Below, piece after piece: positions 10,456 through 22,400 of a stretch of 64,000 nucleotides of DNA. The notes under the pieces were generated by a model that was not told the DNA's origin, made no database searches, and saw nothing but the letters and a program-made list of their open reading frames with translations. Source of the DNA: Bombyx mori (taxonomy: Eukaryota > Arthropoda > Insecta > Lepidoptera > Bombycidae); the NCBI RefSeq assembly GCF_030269925.1, contig NC_085129.1, positions 16,049,501 through 16,113,500 of the forward strand, written 5' to 3'. Position numbers and translations under genes: made by a program. How positions within the stretch are numbered: the stretch's first letter is position 1; the number at the start of each line of letters is the position of its first letter.

Positions 10456-13400
10456 TCAGAACACGGGAACGCGCGCGCGGTCGGCTCCGGCCAGCCCATC
10501 GTCCAGCGTGAGGTACATGTTGAAGGAAAGGAACATGGCGACGGCGGACATCGCGTGCCAAGCGTCGTGCGCGTCGAACAGTCGCAGCACGCTGCACGCC
10601 GCGTTGCGCTCCCGGGACTGCGCCGGGCTGAGCTGGGGGGCCGGAGGGGCGGACTCTCAGTACCAATTGCGCAGACTATACCTTATGTAGTTTTGATTCT
10701 TATTACACCATGTTGTTCCTTCACTGTGGAAGTCATCCGTGAACACAGTTACGATACTCAGTGCGAGTGCACGGTCTAGCTCGTGATCTAGTTCAGGGAC
10801 TCACAAACTGTTCAAGAAAAGAGACCTCTTTACCAAAATGCATTGACACTTCTGACCCCCCTAAGCAAAATTGGTCGGTCAAGTGAGCAACTCGACATGA
10901 GTTTCTCAATAAAATTTAACAAAACAAATAAACGTCCACCGCCCCGCCGCGGCGCCGTGCTCCAGCAGCTATAGACCTCGCAACGAGCAGGTGCAATGTA
11001 CTGAATATTTCATACAAGAACTTGTGGAAATTAGCAGGGGTCGGTCCCCGGGTCAGTGGGGGGACCCCCCCAGGAACGCGGCGCACACTCACCGCCCAAT
11101 TGGTGTTCTGGTCCAGGTAGAAGTAGCTAGACCCGGCCCAGCTCGAGTACGTCAGGACTATGAACACCCACCTGCGGAGGTGAGGGTCAGCGTGAGGTCA
11201 GCGCCCAGAGTCGTACGGACTGTCCGGGACACGATTATATCGAAAACATTTAAGTATATTGTGAGCTGCAGTGCGGGCGGCGCGGGGTCCACGACCCACG
11301 GAACACACAAACTTTTAATTTGCTTTACATTGCGCCTTTACAAAATACGAAGATAACTGGTGGTGGGGTGTCTTGTGAGTCTTTTTTTTATTGCTTATAT
11401 GGGTGGACGAGCTCACAGCCCACCTGGTCTCAAGTGATTACTGGAGCCCATACACATTTACAACGTAAGTGCGCCACCCACCTTGAGATATAAGTTCTAA
11501 GGTCTCAGTATAGTTACAACGGCTGCCCCACCCTTCAAACCGAAACGCATTACTGCTTCACGGCAGAAATAGGCAGGGCGATAGTACCTACCCGCGCGGA
11601 CTTACAAGAGGTCCTATCAGCAGTAATTACGCAAATAATAATTTTGCGGGTTTCATTTTTATTACACGATGTTTTTCCGTCACCGTGGAAGTCAGTCGCG
11701 AACACACAAACTTTTACTTTGCTTTACATTGCGCCTTTACAAAATACGAAGATAGCCGGTGGTAGGGTGTCTTAAAGTCTGCGCGGATTTGTACCACCAT
11801 CCCTACCATTTCTGCCGCTAAACAAACCTATGCCCCAGTTCGAAGGGTTATACCGTTGAGACTTCGACCTCATTTCTCAAGGGGCCGGCGGCCCGCCCGC
11901 ACTCGCTCTCGGTACTGAGGGTCAGGTAGGTAGTCACGTGTAGCAGGTGATGGTCTCCCGGTGCAGCAGCTTCATCACGATGTAGAACAGCGTGTACAGG
12001 AACAGGTTGGTCATCAGCACGAGCAGGAGGTGGGAGGCGAAGTCCCGCGAGTGCTGCGCTACCCTGCGGCACACAGACACACCACACGTACAGCAATACA
12101 TTTGTATATGTATACCAGCGGTCGGGGAACGGGGTGAATTACCCCAAATGGGGTAAAATGAAATTTTGGGGGGTAAATATGAAACTTTTGTGAGTAAAAA
12201 GTATATATTGAATAGAAACTAGGCTAATATTTATATGAGTGTTGGACTCCCTACGCCAGTTACGGAGGCGTTAATGATGAGAATCTTTGTGGGGCTGAGA
12301 AATAATAATGTTAATTTTAAATGCCCAGCGAAGCGGATGGGTACAGCTAGTTCTATATATTAATACGTGAAGCAAAAACTTTGGAGACTTTTTGGCGGGA
12401 ACGCGAGCAGTGAAGTTGTGTGGTTTGTTTTATTTTGTCTATTTAGTCAGGTTTAAATGTATAGTAACTGTATTATTAACTGTTTAATATCTGTGAAAGT
12501 GCACAAATGTGGGAAAATGAAACAAAGCCGCTGGACGTAACTTCTCGGGATCCTTCAAGAAGTCCACTGAAAAAGTCTCAGTAAATGACCACCATTTTAC
12601 TGAGATTATATTTCATCCCATATCATCTCATCTCATTTAATTTAATTTCATCTAAGTTGATTAATGTCTCAAATTATCTTCATTTCATTTCACTGCGTAT
12701 CATTTTTCATACGAAAATTGCACGGACGGAGGAGTATGAAATTTCCCACAATTATAGAGAATACAGAGGAGTGCAGACTGTTAATTGTTTTTTTAGTTAT
12801 GCATAAGAAATACATTAAATCAATAAATAAAAAGATTACACCCACTACCATGTATTTGACGCACACAAGCATGCATACTATTTGTTTATTGTCAAACTTT
12901 TCTTATTGCTTATAGTCTGTGGTCAAATTGAGAATAGATTAAAATTAAATATTGTTTGTCTTTAATATTATATATCTATAGTATAGTCTTAGCAAAATCT
13001 GTAATTATAGAAGCATAACAGTCTTTAACAATAGAATCATAATAGTGTACAAACTTATAATTACAATTAATTACAGTCGAATTTCGACTACCGGGCGACC
13101 ACTAGTTATATTAAAAAGGCCACTTATAGATTTTCTAAATACACAAATTCACTTGCGGTGGGCCGAGCTGTGTTCATAGCCACAGCGGGATAGTTACAGT
13201 TCGCAGCCGCTGTGCAATACACATGTGACTCCGACCTTATGTCTTAGGAAGCCCGCCCCCCCTCGCGCCCGCCTCATATCTGGGCCGAAACTCACCCATT
13301 TACCAAAAAAAAATCTATCTCGTGCTAATCAAGACACCGGTATACTTTAAGAGTCCCTTTGTCCGCATCTGAATTTAGACCCCCCTATAGTCCCCCATAT

Positions 13401-16400
13401 GGCCACCACATATCGGACAGTGACGTCACAATGGTCCACAAAATGTTAGTCCCAAACCTCATTTATACACAAACGACTTTGATGCCAACGTGAACTAGTT
13501 CAGTGCACGTCGTCACCCCTGACTGTAAAATTAGTGAGTTTCCTGACGAAGCACGAGTCCTCTGCGTGTTAGAGACGTGCACAGTTGGCCGCTGCGGTCC
13601 GTGGGCCACAGTGGCCGGCGGTGCGAAGTGGCTGTTTGTATACCCGTATCCCGCCAGCCCCCAGTTGATCAGGTTGGCGAGCAGCAGCATGAGACCGCGC
13701 GAGGGGCGGAGGGCGGCCCCCCGGCTCGCGGCCCTCACCCACCCCATGTCTGCAGGGACACAACGACGCTATAGGAACCACTCAGAAGCGGCGACAAATA
13801 TAACATGAGTGAGATGTAGAGGGTCGTGACGTCATCAATTCAATGAAAATAAATAATTTGATTCACCATTTTATTATTGGTGGTAGGGCCATGTGAGTCC
13901 ACACGGGTAGGTATCACCGCCGTACCTCTTTCTACCGTGAAGCAGTAATGCGTTTCGGTTTGAAGGGTGGAGTAGCCGTTGTAACTATACTGAGACCTTA
14001 GAACATATATCTCAAGGTGGGTGGCGCATTTACGTTGTAGATGTCTATGGGCTCCAGGCTGTGAGCTAATCCACCCATCTAAGCAATAAAAATAAAATAA
14101 AATAAAAACACCAAACAATGTTTTTGTAAGTTTTCTATACGATTACTCGACACCTCGGACTAGGGAGCATTTGACCACAAATGACGTCACGTCCGAACAG
14201 TTTAGTTTCTGCGTTGCAGATAGATAGAGTTCAGGAACTTACCCAGCTTAAACCTGCCCAGGTAGTATATTTGGAAGGTAATGAAGAAGCAGGTGAGGAG
14301 GTGTAGCGCGGTGAAGGCCACCCAGAAGTAAACGTTCGCGTTGAGCACACCCACCAGACCTCGGGGGAGACACAGGGGTTAGCAACCGGCGCCCCGCGCA
14401 CCACCAGGGCGTGCGGGGGCGCCGATATATATATACTAATAAACCTTTACCGTAAGCCCTTTGTGCAGTCTCACAAAATGCAACAAAAAACAAACAGTCT
14501 ATTTGTTGTTGAAAAATGATGCCATCGTCTTTATTTTGACCATCGCACCGCCCGCCACCGGAGCAGAGTCCATCCATACTACCTGGAACCACTGCGTTCA
14601 TCCACATCCAGAGGTCTTTTTTGCCCCGTACCATCCGGCTATGGAATGAGCTCCTCTCCAGTGTTTCCCGAGCGCTATGACATGTCCTTCTTTAAAAGAG
14701 GCTTGTGGAGAGTGCTTAACGGTAGGCAGCGGCTTGGCTCTGCCCCTGGCATTGTCGAAGTCCATGGGCGACGGTAACCACTCACCATCAGGTGGACCGT
14801 ATGTTGCCCAGTCGAACCGCAAGGACCGATTAGGTTACCGCGAACGTCGCACGCACTTGTGGGTAGTTTTAACAAGTTTTGAATCCTACTTATTTTGATT
14901 TATCAGAACATACACTAAAAAGTTCATATCTAAAATCAATACAATGAGTGTTCTTGAGGCACTGCGGAGTCATCGACCTCGTGTGAGGGTTCGCGTTCCA
15001 TTGCGTGTTGCGAAGGCGACACGCTCGCACCCACTCACCTATAAATATGATGAGCGCCAGGACCCCGAAAGTGGCGTGTGCTCTTGCGTTGATGTCGGGG
15101 TGCCGAGACTGGTAGATCTTCACCATGCAGAGCGCTGACGTCACGTACATGAACGACGTGTCTGTGTGTTTTAATGCATAGGCGTTTCAGTGATTTTTAC
15201 TTGTGGTAGAAACTCTTGTGAGTACACACGGGTAGGTACCACCGCCCTGCCTAAATAGAAACGGCAGAAATCTGCCGTGAAGCAGTAATGCGTTTCGGTT
15301 TGAAGGGCGGCGCAGCCGTTGTAACTATACTTGAGACCTTAGAAGTTATATCTCAAGGTAGGTGGCGCATTTACGTGTGAGCTCGTCCACCGAACTAAGC
15401 AAAAACTTTTAATGGTAGTGGCTCATGGACATCAGAATCCCACGAGCCGGCGAGCAGCCGTACATCGCTGACTGGAGCGGACGGAGCCTCGTCGGCAGAA
15501 GGTTAGTGGACTATTAGAACAGGGTCTTACCGAACTGGAAGTTCATGCTGTTGGGGCAGACGTGGTAGGCAGCCGACAGAAAGCCCTCGCTAATCAGGGC
15601 GACGCCCATCGCGTACAGCAGCCCGAAGTGCTGGGGGATGCCTTTCTGTTTCTAGAAGAACGTATCGGGAGCTCAACAAGGGCGGGACCGCACGCCGCGA
15701 GAGGGCAGGGGGACACAATACTGCCCCTATAATTTTAGAGTCAAAACCGAATAACATCTCCATTATTTCTGCCGCGGTGCAGTCATCTGTTCCAATTTGA
15801 GGAGTGGAGCAGATGTCAAATTTTATATTGAAATAGACTACAATGTCCACACCGCATCCACTAACACAATGTGCTAGTCCTGCCGAAATCCAACATACTG
15901 TTACGCCGATAAGAGTAAAGCCATCTATCGCCGAATAGTCGAACGAATATCGAAGGATCTAGTAACACTTAGAACGCTCGAGAAGTACAACGCCATCTAT
16001 TGTCAGATAGCGGAAACACCATACTGGAGATGTGTGGAATATTCTCGATAATTCTAGGGATGAGGTATCCGCTATAAAAGCGTTTCAGAGATGGCAAGCA
16101 GCCAGTCAGTAATCGGAACTAGTCGAAGCGAAACAGCGAACGGATCACCTGAAGCGAAGCGGAGCAAGCAAATTGAGAGTTTTTAAATGTTTGTTGAGTG
16201 TTTTAAAGTATTTGTGAAGTGTTTTAAGTGTTGAATACAGTTTTTAGTTGTACTCCGATAGAATTTTTATTTATCCCGAACCCCAGCGCGTCACAATACC
16301 TTTTCCTCTGGTTCGTTTCTCATGATCCTCTGCCTCCTCCAGACCTGCAGCAGGAACAGAGCCCCAAGCACCACGTAGCCCAGATTCGAGAACACGTGGT

Positions 16401-19400
16401 TAAAGTCGGACAGCATCATCAGCGGATGTGCGCAGAAGAAGTTGAAGTAGCACAGGTCCTGGTTCCCGGACTGGTTTAGGAGCTGAAAGAGATTTGTTAC
16501 TGCACTCGTCGTACTGCGTCATGGCTACGCGAACGAGGCGGCATGTGCTTTCCGCCCTTGACCTAAAGCTGAATATTGCGTGACAAGTTTATTGGCGTCG
16601 CTACTGGTGAACGTAATGTGGTGATAGCAGTTGACCCCCCCTCCCCCCATCGCGCCGTCCTTCCACGCGCCTTGCCGTTTGCAAACGTAGGGCAGAGATA
16701 GGGGGCACCTCACAGCCAGATGTCTCACGATGAGTCATAAGTATTGAGGTTGTGATGACGAGAGCTTATTATCAGGCGGCCATCGTGTTGTCACCTATAT
16801 TCCTTGTTTATGGTGTCACGTGGGAGCCGGACGGACCCCGCGGGGTCTGGACCTGGAACAGTTACAGGTGGACTTACCCGTTGGTAGGTGACCACCAGCT
16901 GCAGCACGGGCAGCGTGTAGAACACGGAGACGGTGAGCACGGTCCACAGGTACCGGTTGGAGCGCGTGGCGAGCACCCGGGCGCGGCACCTGCGGGGGGA
17001 GGGGGGGTCACCGGCGCTATGATGAACGTCAGAGCGACGACAAAAGCTTACATTAATTTCACACACATCAAAACAGTTTATGAAAAAATATGCTCACGGA
17101 CGCTCATGGCCCCTTATCAGCTAACGGCTGCATATTAGCAGTCAGTGCCGAGACTGGAGTTTTGAAGCTTATTTATATACATGTCGGGAAGAATGCTCAT
17201 GAGAGCTCATGAATGCTCACACGTAAGTATCGTCCCCTTAGGTCTCAGGTTTGCACAACGCACCTAGACAGGTCGGCCAGGCACAGCTTCGTGCCGTATC
17301 GGTACAGCTCCTTGTCCGTGGTCACGTCGTCCAGCGTCGAGTACTCCGACTCCGTGTCTGACTGAGAATCGACTGGAAGTGAACATAGATAATAACAATG
17401 ACAAAATGAGCAATCGGTAAATAGACGCTAAATTTATCAACAGGTTTGAGAAAACTGCGGGCAGTTGGTTCTCAAAGTTGTGAAATATTTGTAGGCCCTC
17501 ACCGGAGCTTCCATCCGTGGGCCGCGGGAGGGACGGTCCCTCTCCGGAGCTCTGCCCCTCACTGCCGTGTGAAGACCTCACTATAGTCTCTGCGGAAAAC
17601 AACACTTTACAAGTGATATAAGACGAAAGCGCCCCGCGTACAAACCGACACTAGAACAAACATCTATATACTATATGACGTTCGTCGCTGTTGCTACTTC
17701 ATATAGTTTTTACAAAATCATTAATGTAATAATAAAAAACCGTCTAAATTTGTTCAAACTTCTAACGCACGGACATGACAAGCTGACACTTTTTATTGAG
17801 TCATACAAAACGAAAGTCAATAAATAAAATATAGCCCCCCGATCAACCCCCCAGTCACCTCGTCCCGAATCCAGATGCCGTACATACATAAGTTTCATTT
17901 TTTTTTATTGCTTTGGTGGGTTGACGAGCTGACAGCCCACCTGGTCTTAAGTGGTTACTGGAGCCCATAGACATCTACAACGTAAATGCGACAGCCACCT
18001 TGAAATATGGGTTCTAATGTATAGTTAGTTACAACGGCTGCCCCGCCCTTCAAACCGAAACGCATTACTGCTTCACTGCAGAAATAGGCAGGGAGGTGGT
18101 ACCTACCCGTGCGGACTCACAAGAGGTCCTACCACCAGTAAAATACTAGATATATTAGACATCCAGGCAGAGCTTAAACAAAATGCAGATCACGTCCGTA
18201 AGCATTCATTACCGGACGTGAGCACCGAACCCACCGACCCCCGGTCCAGTAGCCAGGACCGCTGACCACCGCGCCATCGAGAAACTTTATCGGTATCTCT
18301 GAGGGCAGTTCAAATCTCTTACCCTGGTCCTGGTGCTCCACTCCCGTGGACTTTCTGCTTTGGTAGAGCACGAAGACGAAGAAGGCCAGGTAGAAGGAGG
18401 CGTAGAATAGCACAGTGGCCCCGGCGGCTATCAAGTACTCTCTGTACGATATCGTCTCCACGATCTTGAACCTTGCAACATTTTTTATTCTTAGTGCTAC
18501 GGATCTGACAAGCTCGCACTAAGTTATTCCTTCTTTTTTTTATTTGTTGCTTAGATGGGTGGACGAGCTCACAGCCCACCTGGTGTTAAGTGGTTACTGG
18601 AGCCCATAGACATCTACAACGTAAATGCGCAACGTACACCTTGAGGTATAAGTTCTAAGAACCCAAGTATAATTACAACGGCTGCCCCACCCTTCAAACC
18701 GAAACGCATTACGGATGAAATAGGCACAGTGGTGATACCTACCCGTGCGGACTCACAAGAGGTCCTACCACCAGTAATTACGCAAATTATAATTTTGCGG
18801 GTTTGATTTTTATTACACGATGTTATTCCTTCAGCGTGAAAGTCAATCATAAACATTTGTTAAGTACATATTTCATTAGAAAAATTGGCACTTGCCGGCG
18901 GGGTTTGAACACCGTTGCATCGCTTGATACGAATGCACCGGACGTCTTATCCTTTATCCATAGAAGAAGGCACATTTACATATTTTATATACACAAATGT
19001 ACAATACCGTGAGATGAATCTACCCTCGTTATAAGAAAAAAATGTTCACTAGAGCCGCGTCCCATTAAACTTACCTAAAATTCTTGACCCGACCCTCCGT
19101 GCTACTGACTTGGATGTTGTCCCCCCAGCCCAGCAGACGCGCCACGGCGGGCACGGACCCATTGGTCCCCGGCTCCTTGCAATCCTCGTCCGATGTTTTG
19201 ACTATGAACACTATGTAGAAGCCGATCGGAAACGTGTCTTGCTGGAAGGAGATGGAGAGTCCCAATGCTTTGTCGGTAATTAAAGGTCATCGCCGCCGTC
19301 ACCTGACCACGAGGTCGCGGCTTAGAGGGTAGGTTGCAATCAAACGTTATATACAGTCCTAAAGGTCCTTGACCGCGAGCCCGTCTCTCATTTTTTTATT

Positions 19401-22400
19401 GCTTAAGTTGGTGGACGAGCTCACAGCCCACCTGGTGCTAATTGATTACCGGAGCCCATAGACATCTACAACGTAAATGCCGCCACCTACCTTGAGACAT
19501 GAGTTCTAAGGTCCCAGTATAGTTACAACGGCTGCCCCACCCTTCAAACCGAAACGCATTACTGCTTCACGGCAGAAATAGGCAGCGTGGTGTTACCTAC
19601 TCGCGCGGACTCACAAGAAGTCCTACCACCACTAATTACGCAAATTATAATTTTGCGGATTTGATTTTTATTACACAATGTTATTCCTCCACCGTGAAAG
19701 TCAATCGTGAACATTTGTTGAGTACGTATTTCATTAGAAAAATTGGTACCCGCCTGCGGGATTCGAACACCGGTGCATTGCTCAACACAGATGCACCGGA
19801 CGCCTTATCCTTTAGTCCACGATGACTTCATTAGGTAGTCGTAGTTTAGATAGTCGACCCCCCCCCCCTCCCTGCTGTCCACGGGCCTCAGTCGGCGACT
19901 GGCGGCACTGGAGCGCGGTTCAGCGGTACTTACAGTGAGCGTGATCCCTCCTCGTCTCGTCATAGTTAAATAGTACCCGTCGTACAGTATGTCGCGTTCG
20001 TTGTCGAACACGGGACACTGGAACCAGAAACCCACGATTACATCCGGCTATCGGCTATCGACCAGTCAACAGAAATTAGATACCTATGAGTATGTGTGAT
20101 AGAGAAGCCACTACATTGAATTATGACGTCAAAAGTAAGTGGGCGACTCTAATCACATACGAGCCACCCCTCTGTCCCCTGCAATGACTTCAAACCCTTA
20201 TATCTCACAATTTTATGAAACATTGTAAATATTTCTTCAAAACGTGCACTAGATTTCATTGTACCAAGCCATTTATTTATAATTAGTGAATACTTATATA
20301 CCTGGACTATTCAAGTAGACCTCTGAGCTACGGCTCCCGGTAGCTATTTAAGTGTTTGTGTCCATATATTAAGTCAATGGGGGTGGGGCAAAAAAGTTTG
20401 AGAGCCACCGACCTAGGCACTCACCGAGAAGTTCTGTATGGAGACGACAGCGCAAAGCTCGTCGTCGGATTCGATCATGACTATGACGTTCTCGGGTCGG
20501 GAGAGCCACCCGTACCCAACCTCGTTCCTCTGCACCTCGCCATGCCCCCTCCCACCACTCGCGCCACAGATGTACTCCTTACGCATTTTCTGCTCGTCAA
20601 AATCCACCGTTTTCCCTGAGCCCTTTTTGAATGGATAGAAGTAGTATTTAGGCTGGCTCGGCGAGACCGTTATGTTGATGGTCTGATTGATTTTAATGTA
20701 GAAATCTTGGACTTTTTCCACTAAAATGGTGACTTTCAACTGTTCTGACGAGGACGACGTCAGATGGACTATAGGCGTGTTCAGGGAGGGTGCATCTGTA
20801 ATGAAGACGTACCGGTAATGTTGAGTGCGCGAACTATTTTCGATCATATTTCTAAGCTCTTTAGGTCGCTTTTTACGTGGACGCACAAGCTCAGGGACAT
20901 ATTGAAAGCACGTGGGTAGCAGCGTCAAGTTTTCCAAGCGGTGTCTTCCAGCTCGAGGAGTGAGGCAGCCGATATACCTCGTCAGATGGAGCACTGTGAG
21001 CTGTTCATCCAGAGCCATTAAAAAGGGGACTGGATGGGAGTATGTCTGAGGAGTCATATATCTATTTGTAATAGCAGCTGCAGTATAAGCAAGTCAGAGC
21101 CTCCGGGCTGCACGGCGTGCGGGATGACGGGTCGTTCAGACCGCTAGCTTACCGTGTGAACTACATACGTGAGCTTTTAGAAATCACACCAGTGCTTTTA
21201 ATTAAAATCGTGACTTCTATAAAAAAAAAATTATGAAATTATAACAAAATATTTACTTCTGAAGGAATCACAGTACAATATCATCTCCTTTTCGTTAACT
21301 ATGGAAAGCGTGAAAATTTTAATTGTAATTAGTAAAATAGTACACGACGGGAGACGAGAGGCTATGTATATATTCTTTTTATTTTCAAAATTTGACAAAT
21401 GATTCTCAAAGTTTAAATTAATTATGAAAAAACTTGTATAATACAATAAAAGCGGTTTTGTTTCGATATAGAAACAGTGCCCTTTTCAGAAATCAACGCA
21501 CAATTTAAGCAAGGCGGTGGTCGCTGATCACAACGGAACTGCCACATTCTGAAATTTAGAACTGAAAGCCTTTATAGAGACCGAAGGGTACAGCTGTCCT
21601 GAATGCCACAAAACCATTCGAGTGTCCTTATATGAAACAGGACGGATGTTTAAGCTATAGGCACGCGGGGGGCGATTGGGGGCGAGGGGGGCGGGAAGGG
21701 GGCGAGGAATTTATAGTTTCCCCTGCATATACATTGCCTTGGGCCCTTTAAGCAGGACGGGTTGGCGAGTCCGGTATACTGACACTCACCACAGGCCTCG
21801 GCGTCTTCATCGAACATGTTGTTGTGAGGGCAGAGGGTTCTGGATATGCTAGTGAACTGTTCCGTGGTTACCGGGGTCTGGACCAGCATTGGCAGTTGCC
21901 ACGAGAACACCCCTGCAACGTGTAAGCAGCTGACCGTGAAATTTTGATCATTCTTAATTATTATTATTATTATTGCTTAGTTGGGTGGACGAGCTCACAG
22001 CCCTGGTGTTAAGTGGTTACCGGAGCCCATAGAAATCTACAACGTAAATGCCGCCACCCACCTTGAGATATGGTTTTCTAAGGTCTCAGTATAGTTACAA
22101 AGGCTACCCTACTCTTCAAATCGAAACGCATTAGTGCTTCACGGCCGAAATAGGCAGGGTGGTGGTACCTACCCGTCCTTCCACCAGTAATTACGCAAAT
22201 TATAATTTTTCGGGTTTGGTTTTTTATTACACGATGTTATTATTCTTTCACTGTGGAAGTCAATCGGGAACATTTGTTATGTACGTATTTCATTAGAAAA
22301 ATTGGTACTCGCCTGCGGGATTCGAACACCAGTGCATCGCTAGACACAAATGCATCGGACGTCTTATCCTTTAGGCCACGACGACTTCGTTCGACGGTTC

